A stretch of DNA of 64,000 nt from the NCBI RefSeq assembly GCF_000770795.1, contig NZ_JRKJ01000008.1, positions 124,001 through 188,000 of the forward strand. The letters run 5' to 3'. Positions 8,793-17,176 of this stretch are shown one piece after another (within the stretch, counting starts at the first letter, position 1; every line of letters begins with the position of its first letter). The stretch is from Lysobacter dokdonensis DS-58. Lineage in GTDB: Bacteria > Pseudomonadota > Gammaproteobacteria > Xanthomonadales > Xanthomonadaceae. The translations under genes and the position numbers were made by a program. The notes under the pieces were generated by a model. It searched no databases. It saw only the letters and a program-made list of their open reading frames with translations, and had not been told where the DNA came from.

Positions 8793-9194
8793 ATGGGCAA
8801 GGCTGGTGGAGTGAAGGAAAGCGGCGAAGCGGCGTCGAAGTTGATCGACGCGCGCATCGCGGAGCTCGGCGACTGGCGCGGGAAGACGCTCGCGCAAGCG
8901 CGTGCGGTCATTCGCGCGGCGGACCCGGGCATCGTCGAAGAATGGAAGTGGAGCGTTCCGGTGTGGTCGCACGCGGGCATCGTCTGCACCGGCGAGGTCT
9001 ACAAACAGCACGTCAAGCTGACGTTCGCCAATGGCGCCGCGCTGCCGGATCCGAAGGGCTTGTTCAATTCCAGCCTGGAAGGCAACACACGCCGCGCGAT
9101 CGACATCAAGGACGGCGAGGCGATCGACGAGAAGGCGTTGGCCGCGCTGGTTCGCGCGGCCGCGGCGCATAACGCGAAGAAGAAGGCGAAGTAG
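8793..9194 (+). CDS. DUF1801 family protein, second copy
   Basis: 133 residues, a second DUF1801 member with the family pattern WKWSVPVWSHAG and VKLTFANGAALPDP, ending in a Lys/Ala-rich tail. It lies 22 bases downstream of another DUF1801 gene and shares only family-level similarity with it, so the pair reflects an old duplication or recruitment rather than a recent copy. Function unknown, cytoplasmic. It ends almost end to end with the convergent SnoaL-like gene. Confidence 0.82.
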   Translation: MGKAGGVKESGEAASKLIDARIAELGDWRGKTLAQARAVIRAADPGIVEEWKWSVPVWSHAGIVCTGEVYKQHVKLTFANGAALPDPKGLFNSSLEGNTRRAIDIKDGEAIDEKALAALVRAAAAHNAKKKAK

Positions 9195-9197
9195 GGG

Positions 9198-9764
9198 TTA
9201 CTTCGCCGGCAGGTAGGCCTTCGGCAACGGCAGGTCCGGCGTTTCGGCCTGCCACATCAGCGAGACGATCCACCAACGCTTGCCGTCGTTCATCAGCTGC
9301 AGGGTGTTGATGCCGCGCAGGGTGACGTTGTCTTTTTCGATCTTCGCTTCGTATGTGCTGAAGACATGCGCGATGTTGCCGAACTGCTCGGTCCTGCGTG
9401 CGAGTTCGCGTTCGTGGAACCCCTTCTCCAGCAGCAGCGGGCCGGAAGAGGCGACGTAGTCGTTGACGGTCAGCAGGCGGATGCCGACGGCGTCCTTCGA
9501 CTTACCGCCCACGGGCATCATCCGCGCGCCGGGCACGAACAGCGAGCGCATGCGGTTCCAGTCGCGCACCTGGCCGGGCGGGCCGGAGATCACGTCGTAC
9601 AACGCGGCCATCAGGCCGTCGATCGTCGTGGTGTCGGCGTCCTTCGCAGGCGGGATCGGCGTGACCACCGGGTTAGACGGCGGTTCGGCGTGCGGCGCGC
9701 TCTGCGCGAATGCGGGCGCGGACAACAGGGTGAGCGCGAGGAGCGGGGTGAGCGAAAGGCGCAT
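9198..9764 (-). CDS. Secreted SnoaL-like (NTF2-fold) protein
   Basis: 188 residues with a Sec signal (MRLSLTPLLALTLLSAPAFA, cleavage after AFA). The mature part resembles SnoaL/DUF4440-like cone-fold domains: a helical start with the pattern DWNRMRSLF followed by strands ending in RWWIVSLMWQ. These domains bind small molecules or act as isomerases and accessory subunits, but no catalytic residue can be assigned here. The start was taken at 9764 because the longer frame reading from 9833 would put a charged stretch in front of the signal peptide. It lies downstream of the DUF2950 gene on the same strand. Confidence 0.78.
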   Translation of the reverse strand: MRLSLTPLLALTLLSAPAFAQSAPHAEPPSNPVVTPIPPAKDADTTTIDGLMAALYDVISGPPGQVRDWNRMRSLFVPGARMMPVGGKSKDAVGIRLLTVNDYVASSGPLLLEKGFHERELARRTEQFGNIAHVFSTYEAKIEKDNVTLRGINTLQLMNDGKRWWIVSLMWQAETPDLPLPKAYLPAK

Positions 9765-9834
9765 GCGGCGGTCCGGTCGGAAGCGGTGACGCGCGATCAG
9801 GCCATCGGCGCCTCCGTCCGGACAGTGCCACAAG

Positions 9835-10719
9835 TCAAGGCTTCGGCTCGTCGATCGCCTGCCAGCCGCTGTCGGGGTCGAAGGTCTTCATCTTCGCCAC
9901 GGTCTTGTCGGTGTCCTTGCCGAGGTCGCGTTCGAACACGCCGCCGTCGTGGCTGATCATGAAGGTCTTCAGCCCGGTGTCGCCGTACTTCACGGGCCAT
10001 GCGACCAGGGCGAAGCCGCGGCTCATGTTGTCGCCGAGCGTGTATTTGTACGCGCCGCCCGGGGCCGAAGCACCCTGCGATTCGAGGATGCGGTAGCGGT
10101 AGCCGTGCCAGTCGGATTTCGGCGTGTCGTCGCCGAACAACGGGCCGAGCGGGCTGATCTCGCCGCTGTCGTCGTCGGCCCAATACAGGCCATCGTGGCG
10201 GCCGTCGGTGCTCACGAGTTTGCGCGCGTATTCGAGCACGCCGTCGCCGTCGCGATCGATTTCGGCGTAGTCGTTCTGCGCATCGTGGTACGTGCGCAGG
10301 GCTTCGATCACGTCGATTTCGTTGCGGCCGACGCGACGTGCGCGGATCTCATCGGCGCCCGCGGCGAGGTCGTAGTGCCAGCCTTTCGCGTCCTTGCGCA
10401 ACGGCACGGGCAAGGTCCAACTGTCGGCGCCGACCGCGAGCATCTTGCGTTCGGCATCGATGTCGGTCCATGCGTGGCGTTCCTTGTACTTCGCGAGGAA
10501 TGCATCCACGTCGGTGCGGTCCACGCTGCCGGTCGGGATGTAGGTGCGCCAATCCTTGCCGAGCAGCGCGGCCAGTTGCATGGCGTCGGCTTCCTTCGTG
10601 CCCAGGGCTTTGACGAGTGCGTCGCCGGCGGAGTCGGGCGACGGGAAGGCTTGTTGCGCGAACGCGGGCGTCGCGAATGCCAGCGCGATCAGCGAGACGA
10701 ACGGGAGCGATCTGTTCAT
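9835..10719 (-). CDS. DUF2950 domain protein, secreted
   Basis: 294 residues with a Sec signal (MNRSLPFVSLIALAFATPAFA). The rest matches DUF2950: repeated WRTYIPTG, GWHYDLAAGADEIRARR and the C-terminal FMISHDGGVFERDLG block. The family is periplasmic and uncharacterised, and is typically encoded next to DUF3300 proteins, as here. Its ATG overlaps the stop of the DUF3300 gene (ATGA), so the two proteins are likely made together and work together in the envelope. Confidence 0.87.
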   Translation of the reverse strand: MNRSLPFVSLIALAFATPAFAQQAFPSPDSAGDALVKALGTKEADAMQLAALLGKDWRTYIPTGSVDRTDVDAFLAKYKERHAWTDIDAERKMLAVGADSWTLPVPLRKDAKGWHYDLAAGADEIRARRVGRNEIDVIEALRTYHDAQNDYAEIDRDGDGVLEYARKLVSTDGRHDGLYWADDDSGEISPLGPLFGDDTPKSDWHGYRYRILESQGASAPGGAYKYTLGDNMSRGFALVAWPVKYGDTGLKTFMISHDGGVFERDLGKDTDKTVAKMKTFDPDSGWQAIDEPKP

Positions 10720-12419
10720 CGACGGCGTCCTCCACCGGCATGCCCGCCACTCGGCGCGCGTTGCGCGGCCTGGCGTTGTTGCCCGCCGCCACCACCGCGC
10801 GGTTGGCGATTGACCTGGTGCGAGGCCTGGCGATTCCCGCCGCCTCCCTGTCGCGCCTGCGCCTGGCTCGCGCGTCCGCGTTGCGAGGCCGCGTGCGATT
10901 GCTGCGGAGAGCGCGCGCCGGCGAATGCGTCGTTGTGCGGCCGTTGCTGATGGCTCATCTGCTGGCGTGCGGCATCGCGCGAGGCGTGGTTGTTCGCGCC
11001 TTGCTGGCGATGTTGCTGGGGCTGGCGATTCTGCGCCGAACGATTACCCGCGTGCTGCTGCCGATTGGCGGCGTTGGCGCGATCGGCGCCACCCGCACGT
11101 TGGGCACTTGCGGCCGCGCGTTCGCGTGCGGCGTCGCGGTTGCCGGCTGCGCCTGCATGTTGTCGCGCGGCGTCGCGATTCGCGCCTGCGCCCGCATGTT
11201 GCCGCGCGGCATCACCACCGCGCCGGGCTGCATCGGCGCCGCCGCGCTGTTCCACTTCACGCCTGGCGGTTTGCGCGCGCTGCTGCGCTTCGCGATTCGT
11301 GCGCGCGGGGGCCTCCATGCCGCGGCGTTCCATCGACTGCCGTGCTTGCGCGCGCCGCGCATCGTCGCCGCGCATGTGGTCGCGCGATGCCGAATCAGGC
11401 AGGCGATTGGCGTGCCGGTCGCGATTCACCTGGTCGCGATAGGGCACGCCGTCGCGATTCAGGCTGTTGTGTTGCCAGTTGCGATTGCTCGCGTTGATCT
11501 GCCGGTTGGTGTTGATGCTGTTGTAACTGTTGACGTTGATGTCGACGTCGTGGTCGTTCCAGTCCATGTCACCCCACAACGAGTCGGCGATCGCCACGCC
11601 CGTGCCCCACGCGAGCCCACGCGCGAGCGCGCTGCCTGGGTAGTAGTACGACGGCGGCGGATAGTAGGGCGGGGGATACGAGGGATAGGACCACGTGCCG
11701 TACACCGTCGTGGGGTTGTACGCGGGCACGTACACGGTTTGTGGATCGGCCGATTCGATCACGATCACGTCGGTCGATGCCGCCGGCGCGGCTGCGACCA
11801 TCGCGCCCGAGCCGCTGTCGTCGTACACCGGCGCCGGTTCCGAAGGTGGTGGCGCCGGTTGCGTGCTGATCTTCTGATATTCGTTGGTCGCCAGGTTCCC
11901 CGCGTCCTTCGCCTTGCGCCGCAACTGCTGCACGGCGTCCATGACATTGTCGGGTTGGGCGAGGAAGGCATCGCCCAGGCGTTGCACCCATGCCGGATCC
12001 TGGCCGAGCGTCGAGAGCGCCTGCGGGAAGGCGACGAGCGATTGCACGCTCGGGTCCCACGGTTCATCGGCGACGAGTTTCACCGCGTCGTCGCCTTTCG
12101 CATCGGGGTGTTCCTTCGACCACGCCGCGGCGTCGGCGACGTCACCGGGATACGTCGCGGCCATCAACACCTGCGCAAGCAACGGGTCGGGATACAACGC
12201 GATCGGCGCGACCATCTGCGCCAACTCTTCCTGCGTGAACACACGGTCGCGCGCGGCGGGTGCAGCAGGCGCGGCGGCGGTCGTCGCGGCCGGCGACGGT
12301 GCGGCGGCCCCTGTCGCGGCGGGTGCCGGCGTGGCGGTGGGAGGCGCTTTCGCGTCGTCTTTCTTGCACGAGGCGCAGGCGAGGGCGACGACCACCAGCA
12401 GCAGCAATCGCGGGGACAT
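10716..12419 (-). CDS. DUF3300 lipoprotein with long disordered tail
   Basis: 567 residues. The N-terminus is a lipoprotein-type signal (LLLLVVVALACASCKKD). After an Ala/Pro linker the DUF3300 domain runs from about residue 55 to 300 (ALYPDPLLAQVLMAATYPGDV, YNPTTVYGTWSYPSYPPPYY). The last ~230 residues are low complexity, rich in Arg, Gln, Asn, Ala, His and Gly, with near-repeats of DAARQHAGA and an RGGGGG motif, so they are probably disordered and positively charged. The start at 12419 was chosen because the longer frame adds an unrelated basic stretch before the signal. It is coupled to the DUF2950 gene. Function unknown; envelope binding is an inference. Confidence 0.85.
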   Translation of the reverse strand: MSPRLLLLVVVALACASCKKDDAKAPPTATPAPAATGAAAPSPAATTAAAPAAPAARDRVFTQEELAQMVAPIALYPDPLLAQVLMAATYPGDVADAAAWSKEHPDAKGDDAVKLVADEPWDPSVQSLVAFPQALSTLGQDPAWVQRLGDAFLAQPDNVMDAVQQLRRKAKDAGNLATNEYQKISTQPAPPPSEPAPVYDDSGSGAMVAAAPAASTDVIVIESADPQTVYVPAYNPTTVYGTWSYPSYPPPYYPPPSYYYPGSALARGLAWGTGVAIADSLWGDMDWNDHDVDINVNSYNSINTNRQINASNRNWQHNSLNRDGVPYRDQVNRDRHANRLPDSASRDHMRGDDARRAQARQSMERRGMEAPARTNREAQQRAQTARREVEQRGGADAARRGGDAARQHAGAGANRDAARQHAGAAGNRDAARERAAASAQRAGGADRANAANRQQHAGNRSAQNRQPQQHRQQGANNHASRDAARQQMSHQQRPHNDAFAGARSPQQSHAASQRGRASQAQARQGGGGNRQASHQVNRQPRGGGGGQQRQAAQRAPSGGHAGGGRRR

Positions 12420-12532
12420 GGCGGCCTCCCGAAGGGACGGGAGCGTCAGTCTGTTCGTGGCGCCCCGGCGGCGCCTCAGCAAAACAACCGACCGCGGCCA
12501 GCAAAACTACTGAGCCGCCGCAAGCGGCCGTT

Positions 12533-13111
12533 TCAGAAGCCGAAACGCGCGCCCACGCCGCCCAGCGTCAGCACGCCCAACACCGCGAACAGCCCGGCCG
12601 CGACGATGTGCACCAGCCGCATCGGCACGCGCGAGAGCAGTTTGTCGCCGAGGAACACGGCGGGCACGTTGGCGATCATCATCCCCAGCGTGGTGCCGAG
12701 CACGACTTCCACCGGCGCGGCGTATTTCGCGGCCAGCGCGATGGTGGCGAACTGCGTCTTGTCGCCCATCTCGGCGAGGAAGAAGGCGACGAGCGTGGTG
12801 CCGAACACGCCCCAATGTTTCTTCGCCTGCGCGTCCTTGTCGTCGAGCGTGTCGGGGATCAACGTCCACGCGGCCATGCCGATGAACGACAGGCCGAGGA
12901 TCCACCGCAGCACATCCGGGCCGATGACATGCATCAGCCACGCGCCGAGCGCGCCGGCGGCGGTGTGGTTGAAGATCGTGGCCGCGAAGATGCCGGCGAT
13001 GATCGGCCACGGCTTGCGGAAGCGCGCGGCCAGGACGAAGGCGAGCAACTGCGTCTTGTCGCCGATTTCCGCAAGGGCGACGACGCCGGTCGAAACGAGG
13101 AAAGCTTCCAT
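12533..13111 (-). CDS. TMEM165/GDT1 family transporter (probable Mn2+ exporter)
   Basis: 192 residues with six or seven hydrophobic segments and the two family-defining motifs EIGDKTQLLAF and EMGDKTQFATI, one in each half, as in GDT1/TMEM165 (UPF0016) cation/proton exchangers. Xanthomonas and Vibrio members (MneA) export manganese, so this protein probably protects against excess Mn2+ in the inner membrane; calcium is the alternative ion. The start is immediately preceded by a hairpin that takes in half of its ribosome site (13112-13134). I found no yybP-ykoY manganese riboswitch: only 46 bases separate it from the upstream gene on the same strand. Confidence 0.88.
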   Translation of the reverse strand: MEAFLVSTGVVALAEIGDKTQLLAFVLAARFRKPWPIIAGIFAATIFNHTAAGALGAWLMHVIGPDVLRWILGLSFIGMAAWTLIPDTLDDKDAQAKKHWGVFGTTLVAFFLAEMGDKTQFATIALAAKYAAPVEVVLGTTLGMMIANVPAVFLGDKLLSRVPMRLVHIVAAGLFAVLGVLTLGGVGARFGF

Positions 13112-13134
13112 CGCGACTCCGGAAAACAGTCGCG
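13112..13134 (-). promoter_or_regulatory. Hairpin overlapping the GDT1 gene ribosome site
   Basis: A perfect 7-base inverted repeat (CGCGACT at 13112-13118, AGTCGCG at 13128-13134, read on the plus strand) with a 9-base loop abuts the ATG of the GDT1-family gene. The GGAG ribosome site is half in the loop and half in the stem, so folding could restrict initiation. A regulatory role is inferred from position only. Confidence 0.4.
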
Positions 13135-13157
13135 CAGTTTATAGGAAGCCCCCGGAA

Positions 13158-13616
13158 TCAGCGCGTCGAAGCGCTCGCCGGCACCGACACCGACGCCTGC
13201 GCGGGCGGCGCACCCGAGGCCGCATCGGCCATCGCTTCGATCGCGGCGATGTCTGCCTCGCCCGCGGCGCGATTGGCTTCTTCGGCCGCGTTGTTGCCCG
13301 AGCTGGAGAACGACGCGTGGTCGCGCATCATCTCCGACCAATCCGGCGCGCTGTCGAGCGTGCCGAGGAACAAGATCACCCCGATCAGGTAGACGAACGG
13401 CGAGACCAGCAGCGAGGCGAGCAACTGGAACAAGCCCGACATCGCGCCGCCCTTGTTCATCGCCACGATGGCGAGGATGAAGGCCACCAGGTTCAGCGCC
13501 CAACCCAGCATCCCGATGAAGGGGACGGGCAGGAGGAACGTCACCCAGGCGATGACCAGGCAGATCCACGCGGCCTTGGCCGCGGTGTTCGGTTGCCGCG
13601 CAACGACTTCACTCAT
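13158..13616 (-). CDS. Hypothetical inner membrane protein
   Basis: 152 residues with three or four hydrophobic segments between about 15 and 90 (AAWICLVIAWVTFLLPVPF, GMLGWALNLVAFILAIVAM, LASLLVSPFVYLIGVILFL), followed by an Ala/Glu-rich C-terminal half likely to be helical or disordered in the cytoplasm or periplasm. No family recognised. It lies 46 bases upstream of the GDT1-family gene in the same direction and may be cotranscribed with it. Confidence 0.7.
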   Translation of the reverse strand: MSEVVARQPNTAAKAAWICLVIAWVTFLLPVPFIGMLGWALNLVAFILAIVAMNKGGAMSGLFQLLASLLVSPFVYLIGVILFLGTLDSAPDWSEMMRDHASFSSSGNNAAEEANRAAGEADIAAIEAMADAASGAPPAQASVSVPASASTR

Positions 13617-13695
13617 CGAAGATTCCCGGAATCCCGGCTCCCCAGCCGGCCGATGCGGAGGTTAGCGCAGATCGCGATATGCTGCGCCGCGCCCG

Positions 13696-13782
13696 GCCCG
13701 GATGGCGAAACTGGTAGACGCAAGGGACTTAAAATCCCTCGACCGCAAGGTCATGTGGGTTCGATCCCCACTCCGGGCACCA
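13696..13782 (+). tRNA. tRNA-Leu (anticodon TAA)
   Basis: An 87-base tRNA with acceptor GCCCGGA pairing TCCGGGC, an encoded CCA end, a D-loop with GGTAGA, and an anticodon stem AGGGA/TCCCT around the loop CTTAAAA, giving anticodon TAA (13730-13732). A long variable arm and the TTCGATC T-loop are typical of a class II leucine tRNA. It decodes UUA (and UUG by wobble). UUA is rare in GC-rich genes, which makes this a low-demand tRNA. Confidence 0.96.
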
Positions 13783-13804
13783 CGCCTGACCGAACTTGGC
13801 GAAC

Positions 13805-14461
13805 ATGACCAACGATTCCCCATCGCCCTTCCCGCTGTTGAACCCCACCGAAGCGCGCGTGCTCGGTTGCCTGATCGAGAAACAGGCCACCACGCCCGAT
13901 CAATACCCGTTGACCGAGAACGCGGTGCAGGTGGCTTCCAACCAGAAGACCAATCGCGAGCCGCTGATGGAGCTCACGCTGGGCGATGTCGCCCACGCGC
14001 TGCGCCGCATGGAGGAGCGCGGGTTGGTGCGCGGTGCGCATTCGGCGCGTTCGTTGCGCTTCGAACACAAGGCCGCGCAGGTTTACAGCCTGACGCCGCC
14101 GCAACTGGCGATCATCGGCCTGATGCTGCTGCGCGGGCCGCAGACGCCGAACGAAGTGCGCCTGCGCACAAACCGCATGACGACGTTCGCCAGCCAGGAC
14201 GACCTGCAGCACGCACTCGATCGCTTGCAGGAACGCGAAGCGCCGCTCGTCGTTCGCATTCCGAAGATGGGCGGGCAGCGCGAGGATCGCTACACGCACT
14301 TGCTGAGCGGGCCGGTCGATGTCGAGGCATTGCGCGGCGCGGTCGAGAGCGACGGGCCGGGTGGCGGCGGATCGATGGGCGAGCGCATGGCCGAGCTGGA
14401 AGCGCGGGTCGCATCGTTGGAAGAGGTGATTCGTCGCCTGGCGCCGTCGGCGGGCGAGTAG
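13805..14461 (+). CDS. yceH: UPF0502/DUF480 family protein YceH
   Basis: 218 residues matching the YceH (UPF0502, DUF480) family: two winged-helix domains, with the conserved opening LNPTEARVLGCLIEKQATTPDQYPLT split by the family's Tyr-Pro-Leu motif, and the second wing from about residue 95 (LTPPQLAIIGLMLLRGPQT). The C-terminal ~30 residues form a short coiled coil (MAELEARVASLEEVIRRL). The family is cytoplasmic; its function is poorly known. The ATG at 13805 is preferred over an in-frame TTG at 13796. It starts 22 bases after the tRNA-Leu gene. Confidence 0.88.
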   Translation: MTNDSPSPFPLLNPTEARVLGCLIEKQATTPDQYPLTENAVQVASNQKTNREPLMELTLGDVAHALRRMEERGLVRGAHSARSLRFEHKAAQVYSLTPPQLAIIGLMLLRGPQTPNEVRLRTNRMTTFASQDDLQHALDRLQEREAPLVVRIPKMGGQREDRYTHLLSGPVDVEALRGAVESDGPGGGGSMGERMAELEARVASLEEVIRRLAPSAGE

Positions 14462-14471
14462 CCCGCCGCGC

Positions 14472-14897
14472 TCATTCCGACCAGACGTTCTGCGGCTTCT
14501 CGTCCTCGAAACGCACCTGCCGGATCATCATCATCGATTCGTCGAACGTGAACTTCGCGAAGTACTCGCAATCGCACATGACGATCGAGCCATCGGGCGA
14601 ATAGAGGTCGTAGTCCAGTTGCAGCACGCCGTCCTGCAAGCGGAACGTCGGGTTGCGCGCCGCGTTCAACCCGCACGTGTCGGGGTGTCGGACGAGAAAG
14701 GTAACCTGGTTGTCGCGCGTCAACCGCCGGACCGTCGAATGGAACGGCGCGTCGCTTGGCCAGTCGCCCGCGCATCCGAGGAATTCGAACGACACGAGGG
14801 CGGACGCCGACGGTGGCGTATCGCGGGTCCGGCTGTCCGCGCACGCTGCCACGCACAACATCAATCCACAGATCGTCGCCAGGAATGCTCGCTTCAT
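14472..14897 (-). CDS. Hypothetical lipoprotein
   Basis: 141 residues with a lipoprotein signal (MKRAFLATICGLMLCVAACAD, lipobox VAAC). The mature part has four further cysteines, including a CDC pair, and alternating strands suggesting a small disulfide-stabilised beta domain. No family recognised. It is convergent with yceH and is followed on its own strand by nothing related. Envelope function unknown. Confidence 0.72.
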   Translation of the reverse strand: MKRAFLATICGLMLCVAACADSRTRDTPPSASALVSFEFLGCAGDWPSDAPFHSTVRRLTRDNQVTFLVRHPDTCGLNAARNPTFRLQDGVLQLDYDLYSPDGSIVMCDCEYFAKFTFDESMMMIRQVRFEDEKPQNVWSE

Positions 14898-14943
14898 CCC
14901 CGAAGAATAATACGGAAGTCGAAGTTGCCCGCCTGAGGTCGCC

Positions 14944-16122
14944 TCAGGACTCCGTCACCGGCGCGGCGTCTTCCACCTGTCGCATCGGCAAGGTCACGAT
15001 GAACTTGCTGCCTTTCCCCGGCCCGTCGCTTTGCGCGGTTACGCTGCCGCCATGCATTTGCACCATCTGCTTGACCAGCGTCAGCCCGATGCCGAGGCCG
15101 CCTTGCGATGAGGTCTCGCGGGCCTGGCTGAACATCTCGAAGATGTGGTCCAGCACTTCGGACGTCATGCCGATGCCGGTGTCCTCGATCTTGACGAGGA
15201 TTTGCTCGCCTTGCTGCACGGCGGTCACCCAGATGCGGCCGTCTTCGGGCGTGTAGCGGATCGCATTGCCGACGAGGTTGACGAACACCTGCTGCATGCG
15301 CAACGGATCGGCTTCCATCATCACGGGCGCCGCCGGCAGGATCAGGGAGACGCGCGGTGCGCGAGCCGGTGCGCGTTCCTTGGCCGTCGCGATGGCCGCC
15401 TGCAACATGTCGCCTGCTTCCAGCGGTTCGGTGCGCAGCGACAAGCGTCCCGTGGCCGCGCGCGTCGAATCGACGAGGTCGTCCACCATGCGCGCGGCAT
15501 AGCCCAGGCTGCGGCGCAACATCGCGCGCGTGGAATCGATGCGCGTATCGTCCGGCGGCAGGCGGTCGAGCAGGTCGGCGCACGCCATCATCGTTGCGAG
15601 CGGATTGCGCAGCTCGTGTGCGAGCGTGATCATCGCGCCCTCGCAATGCGCGGCCTGCGCTTCGCTCTGCGTGACCTGGTTGCGAAGCATCTCGGTCGCC
15701 ATCTTGTGCGTCGTGCGGTTGCGCAGGATCTTCAGGTAGCCCAGCAGTTCGCCGCCATCGTCCCGCAACGCGACGGTCGCGCCCTCGGCCCAGAAACGGG
15801 AGTCGTCGGCGCGGCGCATCCAGCGGTCGTTTTCCATGAAGCCCGTCGCGCGCGCGACATCGGTTTCGAATTCCGGGACGCCGCCGGCCTGGTCCTCGGG
15901 CACGAAGCAGGTGGCAAGTTGGCGGCCGACAAGTTCCATGTCGCCGAAGATGTGATACGCGGCGTCATTGGCCCAGTCGATGGTGCCGTCGACTTCGATG
16001 ACGAGTGCGGCGTGCATCGGCGTGGTGCGAAGGAAACGCCATGCGATCCCGCGCAAGTCGTCGAGGCGCTGCCCGTCGCCGGGTTGCGCAATGTCGAGCC
16101 GCCTGTCGTCGTCACGCTGCAT
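14944..16122 (-). CDS. PAS-domain sensor histidine kinase
   Basis: 392 residues, no transmembrane segment. A PAS domain spans about 30-135 (ALVIEVDGTIDWANDAA), followed by a HisKA dimerisation domain with the phosphorylatable histidine H169 in TLAHELRNPLA and a HATPase domain with recognisable N, G1 (EDTGIGM) and G2 (GGLGIGLTLVKQM) boxes. It is thus a soluble cytoplasmic kinase; the PAS ligand is unknown. The start at 16122 is set by a GGAGGAG ribosome site seven bases upstream, eight codons after an alternative ATG. No response regulator adjoins it; the divergent neighbour is a CheB-type methylesterase. Confidence 0.9.
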   Translation of the reverse strand: MQRDDDRRLDIAQPGDGQRLDDLRGIAWRFLRTTPMHAALVIEVDGTIDWANDAAYHIFGDMELVGRQLATCFVPEDQAGGVPEFETDVARATGFMENDRWMRRADDSRFWAEGATVALRDDGGELLGYLKILRNRTTHKMATEMLRNQVTQSEAQAAHCEGAMITLAHELRNPLATMMACADLLDRLPPDDTRIDSTRAMLRRSLGYAARMVDDLVDSTRAATGRLSLRTEPLEAGDMLQAAIATAKERAPARAPRVSLILPAAPVMMEADPLRMQQVFVNLVGNAIRYTPEDGRIWVTAVQQGEQILVKIEDTGIGMTSEVLDHIFEMFSQARETSSQGGLGIGLTLVKQMVQMHGGSVTAQSDGPGKGSKFIVTLPMRQVEDAAPVTES

Positions 16123-16228
16123 CCGTCTCCTCCACCTGCGCCGCATAGGAGGCCATCGCCCGCGTGAACATGGCGGATGGGCCGCGCGACGACCGGCCTG
16201 TCACGCAGCGCCGCAGAACATCCAGCGC

Positions 16229-17176
16229 ATGAAGGGATCAGCCTCCCCGCTGCGGGATATCGTGGTCATCGGTGCGTCGGCGGGCGGGATCCCGGTGCTG
16301 CTGGAGCTGGCGGCCGCGCTTCCCGCGCGGTTCCCGGGCGCCATCCTCATCGTCCAGCACATCGGCGCGCACCGCAGTTACCTGCCTGAATTGCTGCGTG
16401 ATTCCGGAAGCAATCCGGCGGTGCACCCGACGTCCGGCCAAGTCTTGGAACGCGGCACGCTGTATGTCGCGCCACCGGATCGGCACATGCTGCTCGTCGG
16501 GAACCACATCCGGCTCACGCACGATGCGAAGGAAAATCACGTGCGCCCGGCGATCGATCCGCTCTTTCGTTCGGCCGCGATCGCCCACGGGCCGCGCGTG
16601 ATCGGCACGATCCTCAGCGGACGTCTCGACGACGGCACCGCCGGTTTGCTGGCGATCAAGGCGTGCGGTGGCCTCGCCGTCGTGCAGGATCCCGAGGATG
16701 CGCAGGAACCGGGTATGCCGCGCAGCGCATTGGACCACGTGGCGTGCGACCGCGTGGTCACGCGCGCGTCGCTCGCCGACACGTTGGTGTCGTTGATGCG
16801 GGAGCCGGCGGGAATGGCGCAGGAGATTCCGCCGCCGTTGCTCGAAGAGCATCGCTTGTCGGTGGGCGAACCGGAGCCGATGGACGACCTCGACAATATC
16901 GGCGTGCCGTCCAAGATCGTCTGCCCCGACTGCAGCGGCGTGCTGTGGTCGCTCTCCGGCAAGCATCCGCCGCGTTATCGCTGCCACACCGGCCACGCGT
17001 ATTCCCTGCAGTCGCTCCTGCATGCACAGGCGGCGCGCGCGGAAGATGCGTTGTGGAAGGCGCTGCGCGTGCTCGAGGAACGCGAATATCTGCTGCGTTC
17101 TGCTTCGCAGGACGACGAAGCGGCGCACATCGCGCTGCACTCGGAGACCCTCAAGAAGATGATCCGCGCGAAGTGA
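16229..17176 (+). CDS. CheB-type methylesterase without receiver domain
   Basis: 315 residues. The first ~190 are a CheB methylesterase domain: nucleophile S17 in IGASAGG, H44 in IVQHIG and D135 in SGRLDDG form the expected triad. The N-terminal receiver domain of chemotaxis CheB is absent. After the domain come C232, C235, C252 and H256 (CPDC...CHTGH), a probable zinc ribbon, then a C-terminal coiled coil. Such receiver-less CheB proteins occur outside flagellar clusters. Divergent from a PAS histidine kinase. The longer in-frame reading from 15968 was rejected because it overlaps that kinase. Substrate unknown; possibly a glutamyl methyl ester or a signalling scaffold role. Confidence 0.87.
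   Translation: MKGSASPLRDIVVIGASAGGIPVLLELAAALPARFPGAILIVQHIGAHRSYLPELLRDSGSNPAVHPTSGQVLERGTLYVAPPDRHMLLVGNHIRLTHDAKENHVRPAIDPLFRSAAIAHGPRVIGTILSGRLDDGTAGLLAIKACGGLAVVQDPEDAQEPGMPRSALDHVACDRVVTRASLADTLVSLMREPAGMAQEIPPPLLEEHRLSVGEPEPMDDLDNIGVPSKIVCPDCSGVLWSLSGKHPPRYRCHTGHAYSLQSLLHAQAARAEDALWKALRVLEEREYLLRSASQDDEAAHIALHSETLKKMIRAK

Noticed and set aside
13112-13157. Possible yybP-ykoY manganese riboswitch before the GDT1-family gene
   Set aside because: Only 46 bases lie between the genes, too few for the riboswitch, and its conserved loops are not seen; only a short hairpin is present.
13796-13804. TTG start for yceH
   Set aside because: It would add three codons with no supporting ribosome site; the ATG at 13805 is adequate.
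10617-13808. A 1063-residue open frame on the plus strand
   Set aside because: It runs antisense to the DUF2950, DUF3300 and GDT1 genes and across the tRNA-Leu gene, with an Arg-rich composition typical of shadow frames in GC-rich DNA. No domain is visible.
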